Below are positions 56,779 to 64,000 of a stretch of 64,000 nucleotides of DNA, piece after piece. Below the pieces are notes generated by a model. That model was not told the DNA's origin. It made no database searches and saw nothing but the letters and a program-made list of their open reading frames with translations. Location of the stretch: contig NZ_QNRK01000024.1 of the NCBI RefSeq assembly GCF_003315135.1, forward strand, positions 1 to 64,000. Direction: 5' to 3'. Position numbers and translations under genes: made by a program. Numbering within the stretch: the stretch's first letter is position 1; the number at the start of each line of letters is the position of its first letter. This stretch comes from Roseiarcus fermentans. Its GTDB lineage: Bacteria; Pseudomonadota; Alphaproteobacteria; Rhizobiales; Beijerinckiaceae.

Positions 56779-58080
56779 ATGACGGAACTCAGTCCGCGCG
56801 AGATCGTCTCGGAACTCGACCGCTACATCGTCGGCCAGGGCGAGGCCAAGCGCGCGGTCGCGATCGCGCTGCGCAACCGCTGGCGGCGCCTGCGCCTCGG
56901 CTCGCCGATGCGCGAGGAGGTGATGCCGAAGAACATTCTGATGATCGGCCCGACCGGCTGCGGCAAGACCGAGATCGCCCGGCGCCTCGCCAGGCTCGCC
57001 GGCGCGCCGTTCCTCAAGGTCGAGGCGACCAAGTTCACCGAGGTCGGCTACGTCGGCCGCGACGTCGAGCAGATCGTGCGCGACCTGGTCGAGGTCGGCA
57101 TCGCGCTCACCAAGGCGCGAAAGCGCAAGGACATCGAGGCCAAGGCGGAGCTCGCGGCGGAGGAGCGGCTGCTCGACGCCTTGGTAGGCGCGACCTCGTC
57201 CTCGTCGACCCGCGAAGCGTTCCGGCGCAAGCTTCTCGCCGGCGAACTCGACGGGAAGGAGGTCGAGATCGAGCTGCCGCAGACGGGATCCAACATGCCG
57301 ATGTTCGAGCTGCCCAACATGCCCGGCGCCTCGATCGGCGCAATCAACCTCGGCGACATCTTCGGCAAGGGGCAGCGGACGAAGCCGCGGCGCATGACGG
57401 TCGCCGAGGCGCGCGAGCCGCTGGTGGCGGCGGAGGCCGACAAGCTGCTCGACCAGGATGCGATCGTGCGCGACGCGCTGGCCGAGGTCGAAAGCAACGG
57501 CATCGTGTTCCTCGACGAGATCGACAAGATCTGCGCCCGCGACGGCCGCGGCGGCGCGGACGTGTCGCGCGAGGGCGTGCAGCGCGACCTCCTGCCGCTG
57601 ATCGAGGGCACCACGGTCGCGACCAAGCACGGCGCGGTCAAGACGGACCACATTCTGTTCGTCGCCTCCGGCGCCTTCCACATCGCCCGGCCCTCGGACC
57701 TCCTGCCCGAGCTGCAGGGCCGCCTGCCGATCCGGGTCGAGCTCAAGTCGCTGACCGAGGACGACTTCAAGCGCATCCTGACCGACACCGAGGCGAGCCT
57801 GATCAAGCAGTACACCGCGCTCCTGAAAACCGAAGGCGTGTCGCTCGAATTTTCCGAAGACGCCATCGCCGCGATCGCCCGCATCGCCGCCAAGGTCAAC
57901 GGCACCGTCGAGAACATCGGCGCGCGGCGGCTTCAGACGGTGATGGAGCGGGCGCTCGACGACGTGAGCTTCACCGCCGCCGACCGCTCGGGCGAGACGG
58001 TCAAGATCGACGGCGCCTTCATCGAGAAGCAGGTCGGCGACCTCGCGGGCGATGCGGACCTGAGCCGGTTCATTCTGTGA
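56779..58080 (+). CDS. hslU: ATP-dependent protease ATPase subunit HslU
   Basis: A 433-aa AAA+ unfoldase for HslV. Walker [16 protein letters not shown], pore motif GYVG in [12 protein letters not shown], the I domain (~115-235), Walker [11 protein letters not shown] and the C-terminal DLSRFIL, which docks into HslV. Intact. Its last ~120 bp recur, degraded, at 58856-58967 beyond a dead HEPN/MNT pair. Confidence 0.97.
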   Translation: MTELSPREIVSELDRYIVGQGEAKRAVAIALRNRWRRLRLGSPMREEVMPKNILMIGPTGCGKTEIARRLARLAGAPFLKVEATKFTEVGYVGRDVEQIVRDLVEVGIALTKARKRKDIEAKAELAAEERLLDALVGATSSSSTREAFRRKLLAGELDGKEVEIELPQTGSNMPMFELPNMPGASIGAINLGDIFGKGQRTKPRRMTVAEAREPLVAAEADKLLDQDAIVRDALAEVESNGIVFLDEIDKICARDGRGGADVSREGVQRDLLPLIEGTTVATKHGAVKTDHILFVASGAFHIARPSDLLPELQGRLPIRVELKSLTEDDFKRILTDTEASLIKQYTALLKTEGVSLEFSEDAIAAIARIAAKVNGTVENIGARRLQTVMERALDDVSFTAADRSGETVKIDGAFIEKQVGDLAGDADLSRFIL

Positions 58081-58098
58081 GGCGGCGGCTGCGCGGCC

Positions 58099-58482
58099 TC
58101 ATTCGATGATCGCTCCGATGACGGCGACAAAACGCCGGGCGACCGCGATCGCTTCAGACGCCTGCGCCTCCGTCACGTTCGCGCCAGGACCGGCTTCGTA
58201 GTCTGCAATGGCTTTGAGCTGGTAGGCGCGACCGAGAAACGCGCGAAGCTCGGCGTCGACACGCGGGTCGTCCTTCGCAAGCCGGGCAAACTCGCCCTAC
58301 ACGCCCTTGTGCGATTTGAAAGCGCGATCTTCACGCTCGAAAATCAGAGCCTGGGCGGCATGAAAACCCGCGAGGTACGCGGTTCGGCCGGCCGCATCGG
58401 CATAGCCGACGCGCAAGACCGTTTCGGCTTGCTCCAGGAGCTCCCGCGCCTTTCCGAGAAAAGCGGCCGACTGCGGCTTCAC
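58099..58482 (-). pseudogene. HEPN-domain protein gene with an internal stop
   Basis: A 128-codon frame with one in-frame TAG (58297-58299), after DRAFKSHKGV. Read through it, the gene encodes a normal HEPN protein: LRVGYADAAGRTAYLAGFHA, AAQALIFERED, then GEFARLAKDDPRVDAELRAF and ADYEAGPGANVTEAQASEA. The stop probably came from CAG to TAG. The GTG start overlaps the MNT stop (GTGA). This HEPN subfamily differs from the DUF86-type toxin at 5936-6334. Confidence 0.87.
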
Positions 58483-58804
58483 AAATCGCGGCCTTCGCGA
58501 CGGACTTCGTGCATGAGCGGCATGCGCGGGTCGTCGTACGTTCCCGCCAGATAGGGCATCGCGTGAACGAGTTCTCCGGTTTCATACAGGATGTCGGTCC
58601 CGAGATCGGCGAGTCGATCAGCTCGGCCGCCCGATCGGGCATGTCGTGAAGAAAAACGGCGACATCGTAATCCGAATCCGGACCCGCGTCGCCGCGGGCG
58701 CGAGAGCCGTAGAGCACCACCCGCTCCAGCCGCCGCCCATACGCCTCGTCGAGCGCGGCCCGGAACCGCGTCAGGATCGGATCGTCGGCCGGGCTTCTGT
58801 TCAT
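58479..58804 (-). pseudogene. MNT nucleotidyltransferase gene with a frameshift
   Basis: The N-terminal part carries the active site: RVVLYGSRARGDAGPDSDYD with DVAVFL. After PDRAAEL (near 58615) the frame is lost. The next frame continues RLADLGTDILYETGELVHAM and ends MHEVRREGRDL with a stop overlapping the HEPN gene. One missing base in GAGCTGATCGACTC would restore a continuous ~108-aa protein. Both genes of this module are therefore disabled. Confidence 0.87.
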
Positions 58805-58855
58805 GGTTCGATCTTACTCCGCATGGGCGGCGTACGGCAAGCGTAGCGCCGCCCG

Positions 58856-58967
58856 CGTCGGCTTCAGCGCCGCCGACGGATTCGGCGAGGCGGTCGAGAT
58901 CGACCAAAGTCAGGTCCGTGACCTCGCGGGCGACGCGGACCTGAGCCGGTTCATTCTGTGAGGCGGC
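58856..58967 (+). pseudogene. Decayed second copy of the hslU 3' end
   Basis: Same strand as hslU. Translates as VGFSAADGFGEAVEID and then [16 protein letters not shown]-stop, against [16 protein letters not shown] and [16 protein letters not shown] in hslU. About 18 bases of the middle are missing. Identity in the last 50 bp is almost perfect, including the TGAGGCGGCG after the stop. It lies on the far side of the HEPN/MNT pair. Confidence 0.87.
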
Positions 58968-59034
58968 GCGTGGCTCGAACCCCGGGTCGGGGCCGCGCGC
59001 CCGTCTCGCCCCGCGGCTCCTTCGACGGTTCCGG

Positions 59035-59883
59035 CTAGCGCCTCGGCTCGCGGCCGCGAATGGCGTCGAAGCCCTGCTTGATGGCGGCGAAACGCGCCTC
59101 GATATAGGGCTCGAACTCGGTGTCGGTGAAGATATAGGCCCGGTCTTCCTCGATTCCCTCGCGTACGAGCTCGCCCACGTACAGGGGGTCGATGCCGGTC
59201 TCTACCCGCTGGCGGACGAACTGGTGCAACTCGGACGCCTCCGCCTTCGCGAGCGCGGCGCGATCCGGGCGGTCGAAGCGCGGCGGCTCGTTTCGCCGCG
59301 AGGTCATGATCTGCGTGCGGATGAAGCCGGGGCAGAGCACGGAAACGCCGACGCCGCGCGGCGCCAACTCCATCCGCAAGCCTTCCGAGATCGCAACGAC
59401 ACCGTATTTGGTCACGTTGTACGGAAGGCTGCCCCGCGACAGGAGTCCGGCTATCGACGCCGTGGAGACGATGTGTCCTCCCTCCCCGTGGCTCTCGATG
59501 AGCGGGCCGAAGATCTCGATGCCCCAGAGCACTCCCATCAGATTGACGCCGACCGTCCACGCGAGATCGTCGTCGGTCCAGGCCCCGTAGGGGCCCGCGC
59601 CGCCGACGCCCGCGTTGTTGACCAGGATATGAACCTTGCCGAAGCGGGCGAGCGTCGCCTTCGCCGCGGCGTCCAGCTCCGTCTTGAGCGAGACGTCGGC
59701 CTTTACCCCGTCGACGTCCGCGTTGGTTCGCTTCAGCCCCTGCACCGCCTTGTCGAGGGCGGCTTCCTCGATGTCGCAGAGCATCACTTTCGCGCCGGCC
59801 TGCGCGAGCGCGGTCGCGATCCCGAGTCCGATCCCCGACGCGGCGCCGGTGACGAAGGCCGTCTTGTTGGCCAGGTCCTTCAT
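59035..59883 (-). CDS. SDR-family oxidoreductase
   Basis: A 282-aa classical short-chain dehydrogenase: TGAASGIGLGIATALAQAGA, CDIEEAALDKAV (acidic residue after beta-2, so NAD is preferred), NNAGVGGAG, STASIAGLLS and catalytic YNVTKYGVVA. The C-terminus YIEARFAAIKQGFDAIRG is extended as in many bacterial SDRs of unknown substrate. ATG 59883 preferred over 59889. Confidence 0.9.
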   Translation of the reverse strand: MKDLANKTAFVTGAASGIGLGIATALAQAGAKVMLCDIEEAALDKAVQGLKRTNADVDGVKADVSLKTELDAAAKATLARFGKVHILVNNAGVGGAGPYGAWTDDDLAWTVGVNLMGVLWGIEIFGPLIESHGEGGHIVSTASIAGLLSRGSLPYNVTKYGVVAISEGLRMELAPRGVGVSVLCPGFIRTQIMTSRRNEPPRFDRPDRAALAKAEASELHQFVRQRVETGIDPLYVGELVREGIEEDRAYIFTDTEFEPYIEARFAAIKQGFDAIRGREPRR

Positions 59884-59889
59884 GACCAT

Positions 59890-60212
59890 TCCTCCCGAAT
59901 TGTTTTGCGTTACGAAATCAGAGGCTTGTCTCTAATCATCGGCAACGTCGGCCGTCTCGCGCCTTCGCGACGGAACAAACGTTCATGGCGCCGCGAAAAG
60001 CGGCCGACCCAAGTCATGCAGCAACGCCGCGACGCGTCAAGGCGCCGCAGCGTGGCCGAAGGCGCAGGACTTGTCTTCGTCGAAAGCGGCGCCCGAAAAC
60101 AAGAGCCTGAGCCGCAGGATACCCGGCAAGATGTGGGGTACGGCCGGCCGCGACTGCGTAACCGGCGCGCGCGAGCCGCCGGTGAGGACGAGGGCCGACA
60201 CCCTCGAAAACG
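59890..60212. other. Gap with AT-rich promoter-like DNA and a HEPN remnant
   Basis: The 323 bp between the SDR start and the Rieske stop. The part next to the SDR (59890-59945) is AT-rich (TTGTTTTGCGTTACG, CTTGTCTCTAATC) and probably holds its promoter. The part nearest the Rieske gene holds the HEPN fragment listed separately. Nothing else is recognised. Confidence 0.6.
60095..60175 (-). pseudogene. HEPN-gene remnant
   Basis: An 81-bp stretch translates as LARAGYAVAAGRTPHLAGYP then AAQALVF. It matches LRVGYADAAGRTAYLAGFHA-AQALIF of the HEPN gene at 58482 at 17 of 24 core positions. No start, no stop and no catalytic motif remain. It begins ~37 bp after the Rieske stop codon, on the same strand. 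Confidence 0.65.
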
Positions 60213-61418
60213 TCAGGTCGCGCCGGCCTGCCCCCGCTTCTCGCCATCCGCCCGCGCCATCGTCGCGACCCACCATTCGACGAACTGGATGACGCCGCCC
60301 TCGTGGACGGGGTTGTAGGGACCGGGTTCGTAGGCCGGGGAGCAGACGCCGATCTGGTTCTCCTCGACGATGCGGCGATCCTGTTCGTTGGTCGCGAGCC
60401 AGACCTCGGTCAGGTCCTTCACCGAATAGTCGACGCCCTCGACGGCTTCGGCGTTGACCAGCCACTTGGTCGTCAACATCGTCTGCATCGGCCCGATCGG
60501 GAGCAGCCGAAACGTCACGGCGTGGTCGCCGAGCACGTGATTCCAGTTGCTCGGATAGTTGAACATCAGCAGCGAGCCGATTCCGGGCTGGATGACGTCG
60601 GGGCTGAGCGGCCGGCGCACCGCCGGGGCGCCCGACATCGTGGTGCTGTCGCCCAAGAGCGGCATGCGCGCCATGCGATAATTCCCCTCCGGCGACAAAT
60701 GCAGGCGGCTGAGGAGGCCAGCGCGCTCCATCCGCTCCCAGTGCGCAGCGATCAGCGGGTCGTCGCCGCCGCCCTCGACTCCCGTGACGCCGGGCGCTTC
60801 GGGAAACGTTCGGCAGAGCTCGGGGTGGTTGGGCGCGCAATGGTAGCATTCGCGATTGTTCTCCCACACGAGCTTCCAGTTGCCGTTTTCGATGATCGTG
60901 CTCTCGAACGCGAGTTTGGCGTTGGCGATCGCGTGCGGCCGGAAATAGGGCTCCATCGTCGCGCGAAACGTCGCGAAGTCGGGAGGATCGGACGAAAGGC
61001 AGACCCAGACGTAGCCGGCGACGCTCGCGCAGGCCACGGACTTCAGTCCGAGTTCGGCCGCGTCGAAAGGCTTCGTCATGTCGCGGGCGAAACGCAGCCG
61101 TCCCTCGAGATCATAGCTCCACTTGTGGTAGGGACACACCAGCCGAACCGCGGAGCCGCGCGCCGCCGAGCAGATCCGCGAGCCGCGGTGGCGACAGCTG
61201 TTGTGAAACGCCCGGATCGCTCCGTCCTCGCCGCGCACCACGACGATCGGATAGTCGCCGATCCTGAAGGTGAAGAAGTCGCCGATTTTCCCGATCTCGC
61301 AATCGTGTCCGGCGAAGATCCAGTCGGAATAGAAGATCGCATCCAGATCACGGCGGTAGATGTCTGGATCGACGTAACAATCCCTCGGCAGGGCGTAGCC
61401 CTTGCGATAGCCTTTCAC
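60213..61418 (-). CDS. Rieske non-heme iron oxygenase, alpha subunit
   Basis: A 401-aa oxygenase. The Rieske [2Fe-2S] site is CRHRGSRI and CPYHKWSYD (CxH-x17-CxxH type), at residues ~75-100. The mononuclear iron site is in WENNRECYHCAPNHPEL with a later Asp. It resembles glycine betaine/stachydrine demethylase alpha subunits (GbcA-like) more than aromatic dioxygenases, but this is inference. No reductase subunit gene is adjacent. The 309 bp upstream (61419-61727) hold divergent promoters; I see no gene there. Confidence 0.9.
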   Translation of the reverse strand: MKGYRKGYALPRDCYVDPDIYRRDLDAIFYSDWIFAGHDCEIGKIGDFFTFRIGDYPIVVVRGEDGAIRAFHNSCRHRGSRICSAARGSAVRLVCPYHKWSYDLEGRLRFARDMTKPFDAAELGLKSVACASVAGYVWVCLSSDPPDFATFRATMEPYFRPHAIANAKLAFESTIIENGNWKLVWENNRECYHCAPNHPELCRTFPEAPGVTGVEGGGDDPLIAAHWERMERAGLLSRLHLSPEGNYRMARMPLLGDSTTMSGAPAVRRPLSPDVIQPGIGSLLMFNYPSNWNHVLGDHAVTFRLLPIGPMQTMLTTKWLVNAEAVEGVDYSVKDLTEVWLATNEQDRRIVEENQIGVCSPAYEPGPYNPVHEGGVIQFVEWWVATMARADGEKRGQAGAT

Positions 61419-61727
61419 CGGACCGGGACCTTCTCGTCAGGGCGCAAGTGTTCGCCTCGTTGCAGCGGGGGTGGGGCGAATCCGCGCGAACGCGCGCGAA
61501 CTTCGCGCAGCCAGACTACGCCTGCGGGCGAGCCGGCGACAATGCGCCGGGCCGCCGACTTTGCAGATGGCGACCGACAATTGCGTCATGGCGTTGGGAT
61601 CGCGACGCATCGCGGCGCGGCGCGTCATTCCGCTTTCGACGGTCGGCTCTGCGCCCGTGTCGCGTTTGCGGCGACCCCACGATGACTTAAGATGCGCGCC
61701 GCCACGTCGCCCCCGAGGAGCCTTCGC

Positions 61728-62258
61728 ATGATCCCGCTCGTTCTCACCTTTGTCGGCGACGACCGGCCTGGTCTCATCAATGCGGTGGCGGAGACGATCG
61801 CCGCGTCCGGAGGCAGCTGGCTCGAAAGCCGCTCCGTCAGGCTCGCCGGCAAGTTCGCAGGCGTGGTGCGCGCCAACGTTCCCGAAAATGGCGCCTCGGC
61901 GCTGGAACAGGCCCTGCGCGGCCTCGCCACGGCGGGGCTCACCCTCACCATCGAACGGGGCGCGCGCGACGAGGGCGAGCGGCAGCCGCGCGTGGTGACG
62001 CTCGATATTCTCGGCAACGAGCGGCCGGGGATCGTGCGCGACGTGACGCAAGCCCTGAACGCACTCGGGGTGAACATCGTGGAATTCGAGAGCGAACTCG
62101 AAAGCGCCGCTTTCACCGGCGTCGAGATGTTCCGCGCGCACGCCCGCTTCACCGCCCCGGAAACGCTGCCGCTCGACGAACTGCGCCGGAGCCTCGAGCG
62201 GCTCGCCGGCGAGATCATGGTGGACCTGACATTCGGCGAGGCGGACGGGCGCGCCTGA
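61728..62258 (+). CDS. Double ACT-domain protein (GcvR-like)
   Basis: A 176-aa protein with two ACT domains: LTFVGDDRPGLINAVAETIA (start ~5) and VTLDILGNERPGIVRDVTQA (start ~88). It resembles GcvR, which regulates the glycine cleavage system in E. coli. GAGGAG lies 8 bp before ATG 61728. If the neighbouring oxygenase is a betaine demethylase, both would touch glycine metabolism, but the link is only positional. Confidence 0.85.
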   Translation: MIPLVLTFVGDDRPGLINAVAETIAASGGSWLESRSVRLAGKFAGVVRANVPENGASALEQALRGLATAGLTLTIERGARDEGERQPRVVTLDILGNERPGIVRDVTQALNALGVNIVEFESELESAAFTGVEMFRAHARFTAPETLPLDELRRSLERLAGEIMVDLTFGEADGRA

Positions 62259-62378
62259 CGCACAAGCCGCAGCGGCAAGTCCTGCGACAATCGGCGACAA
62301 TCGGCGGCCCCTTGCGCCATGGGGCCCCGGTGGCGATAAGAGCGCCCTGCGAAACCGACCTCAGGCAAGCGAAAGACG

Positions 62379-63413
62379 ATGGCGACCTTCCCCGAGCTGG
62401 TGTTCTCAGGCGTTCAGCCGACCGGCAACCTCCACCTCGGCAATTATCTCGGCGCGATCAAGCGCTTCGTGACGCTGCAGGATACCCGGCCCTGCATCTA
62501 TTGCGTGGTCGACCTGCACGCGATGACCCTGCCGCACGAGCCCGCGCAACTCGCCCGCACCACGCGCGAGGTGACGGCGGCGTTCATCGCCTGCGGCATC
62601 GATCCCGGGCGCAATGCGATCTTCAATCAGAGCCGGGTCGCCGAGCACGCCGAGCTCGCCTGGGCGCTCGACTGCGTCGCCCGCATGGGATGGCTCAACC
62701 GCATGACCCAGTTCAAGGACAAGGCGGGCAAGGATCGCGAGAACGCGTCGGTGGGTCTGTTCAACTATCCGGTGCTGATGGCGGCGGACATTCTGATCTA
62801 CCGCGCCACGCACGTTCCGGTCGGCGACGATCAGAAGCAGCATCTCGAGCTCGCCCGCGACGTCGCCCAGAAATTCAACAACGACTTCGCCGAGTCGATC
62901 GCCGCCCATGGACATGGCGAGGCGTTCTTCCCGCTGCCCGAGCCGGTGATCCTCGGCCCGGCGACGCGGGTGATGAGTCTGCGCGACGGGTCGAAGAAGA
63001 TGTCGAAGTCCGACACGTCGGAGAATTCCTACATCGCGCTGACCGACGATGCGGATACGATCGTCCAGAAGATCCGCAAGGCCAAGACCGACCCGGAGCC
63101 GTTGCCGGGCCATCTCGACGGACTGGCCGGCCGGCCGGAGGCGGAGAACCTCGTCGGCATCTTCGCCGCGCTCACCGACCGCTCCAAGGCCGACATCGTG
63201 CACGAGTTCGGCGGCAGCCAGTTCTCGGCCTTCAAGACGGCGCTCGCCGACGTGACCATCGAAAAGCTCACGCCGATCCGGACCGAAATGGCGCGGCTGG
63301 CGGCCGACCCGGGATATGTCGACACCGTGCTCGCCGAGGGCGCGGAGAAGGCGCGCGCGATCGCGCGGCCCAACATGGACGCCGTCAAGGACATTCTCGG
63401 CCTGATCCGCTGA
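62379..63413 (+). CDS. trpS: Tryptophanyl-tRNA synthetase
   Basis: A 344-aa class I synthetase. The HIGH-type motif is [14 protein letters not shown]; the KMSKS-type motif is [10 protein letters not shown]. Further landmarks are [33 protein letters not shown] and the C-terminal LIR end. Charges tRNA-Trp. Followed by a 281-bp gap that I could not assign. Confidence 0.96.
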   Translation: MATFPELVFSGVQPTGNLHLGNYLGAIKRFVTLQDTRPCIYCVVDLHAMTLPHEPAQLARTTREVTAAFIACGIDPGRNAIFNQSRVAEHAELAWALDCVARMGWLNRMTQFKDKAGKDRENASVGLFNYPVLMAADILIYRATHVPVGDDQKQHLELARDVAQKFNNDFAESIAAHGHGEAFFPLPEPVILGPATRVMSLRDGSKKMSKSDTSENSYIALTDDADTIVQKIRKAKTDPEPLPGHLDGLAGRPEAENLVGIFAALTDRSKADIVHEFGGSQFSAFKTALADVTIEKLTPIRTEMARLAADPGYVDTVLAEGAEKARAIARPNMDAVKDILGLIR

Positions 63414-63694
63414 CGCCAGGGCGCCCGCTCGCGACCGGAATTCTTTTTGCCGCGTCGCGGCGCCGGAGAATCCGGCCGCCGTTGCGTAAACTTCATAGAT
63501 GTTGCGATCTACTCGTCTTGCCCTGCTAGATATTGCATCCTGCCGCGATTTGGCCGCCTGGTCGCCTGCATTCGTGGTTAACGACTTTCCGGCAAACATT
63601 TCGTAAGCCTGTTCCGGAGCTGATTCGGAACTCCTGGCGGAGGGCGCGGGTCGGCCGGACGCGCCTCTCGCGCCTCCGGGCTCTCGAGGAGGCC

Positions 63695-64000
63695 ATGTCG
63701 TTGCGGGGGTTCAGCGCGCGAAGGTTCGCCGGACCGGAAGGGCGGGCGCGGACGATCCGTCGAGCGCGCGCGGTCGCCATGGCGAACGTGTCGTTTCTGG
63801 CGTCCGCCGGGGCGCGTGCGGACGACATGCTTCGCGGCCTCGAGCCGCCGCCGCAGACCTCGTTTCCGGCTTCGTCCCAGGCCGCCTTCGCCGCGCTCGT
63901 GGTCGTGTCGGCGGCGCTGGCTGCAATGGCGGTGTTTCACATCGGGGCGCGGCGGGCCTGGGCGCGGCGCCTCGGCGACATGGAGGTCGAACTCGCCGAG
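63695..64000 (+). CDS. N-terminus of a probable membrane protein, running off the window
   Basis: An open frame of 102 codons without a stop to the window's end. It starts at ATG 63695 with GAGGAGG 5-8 bp upstream: MSLRGFSARRFAGPEGRA, a possible signal-like stretch (VAMANVSFLASAGARADDML), then one membrane helix (AFAALVVVSAALAAMAVF) followed by ARRLGDMEVELAE, the start of a likely coiled coil. The layout resembles the N-terminus of membrane sensor kinases of the DivL/PAS type, but no catalytic domain is visible. Identity unproven. Confidence 0.55.
   Translation, partial: MSLRGFSARRFAGPEGRARTIRRARAVAMANVSFLASAGARADDMLRGLEPPPQTSFPASSQAAFAALVVVSAALAAMAVFHIGARRAWARRLGDMEVELAE

Overview
The window is about 64 kb of GC-rich chromosome from an alphaproteobacterium, most likely of the order Hyphomicrobiales (Rhizobiales). 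The grounds are gene content and order: GapR (DUF2312), DUF1285, DUF6111 and DUF3297 proteins, a class I lysyl-tRNA synthetase, an AccD without most zinc-ribbon cysteines, hisB-hisH-hisA-hisF, ubiE-ubiB-coaBC-dut, and a moxR-DUF58-DUF4159 cluster. The exact genus cannot be read from the sequence. Most genes are core genes, tightly packed, often with 4-bp ATGA/GTGA/TTGA overlaps.

Layout. 0.5-5.7 kb: enoyl-CoA hydratase, membrane protein, hisS, nth and a periplasmic amino-acid-type binding protein. 5.8-8.2 kb: an MNT/HEPN toxin-antitoxin module between complete scoB (with scoA) and a second, decayed copy of the scoB 3' end. 8.2-15.1 kb: a four-gene moxR-DUF58-BatA/DUF4159-GATase-like membrane cluster. 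15.2-21.8 kb: DUF1285, NUDIX hydrolase, DUF6111, CCA-adding enzyme, a frameshifted family 2 glycosyltransferase and lysK. 21.9-26.9 kb: an accessory stretch with a broken higBA pair, dispersed repeats, an IS1595-type transposase fragment and unknown genes. 26.9-34.9 kb: PRC-barrel protein, accD, trpA, DMT transporter, N-formylglutamate amidohydrolase-like protein, gapR, a PEPxxWA-CTERM protein, a glycosyltransferase and a pirin. 34.9-38.3 kb: two SDR paralogues around a 1.7-kb repeat-filled gap. 38.5-47.8 kb: his genes, ubiE-ubiB, coaBC-dut, an Rrf2 regulator, cysK and a DsbA-like protein. 47.8-53.4 kb: VOC, DUF3297, rpsT, TSUP exporter, enoyl-CoA hydratase, and puuE-guaD for purine breakdown. 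53.4-55.4 kb: a second repeat-filled gap with a truncated group II intron. 55.4-59 kb: a phosphatase and hslV-hslU followed by a dead MNT/HEPN module and a decayed copy of the hslU 3' end. 59-64 kb: SDR, a third HEPN remnant, a Rieske oxygenase, an ACT protein, trpS and the start of a probable membrane protein.

The most unusual observation is that two MNT/HEPN modules, from different HEPN subfamilies, each lie downstream of an intact core gene (scoB, hslU) and are followed by a degraded second copy of that gene's 3' end. A third HEPN relic directly follows the stop codon of a Rieske oxygenase gene. Other decay includes a 19-bp tandem duplication that shifts the frame of a glycosyltransferase, a palindromic repeat inside a higB toxin gene, and a group II intron cut off by a 285-bp direct repeat. 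Two repeat families at 36-37.5 kb recur in inverted orientation at 53.5-55.4 kb and bracket about 16 kb of core genes.

No rRNA, tRNA, CRISPR array, complete insertion sequence or integrase was recognised.
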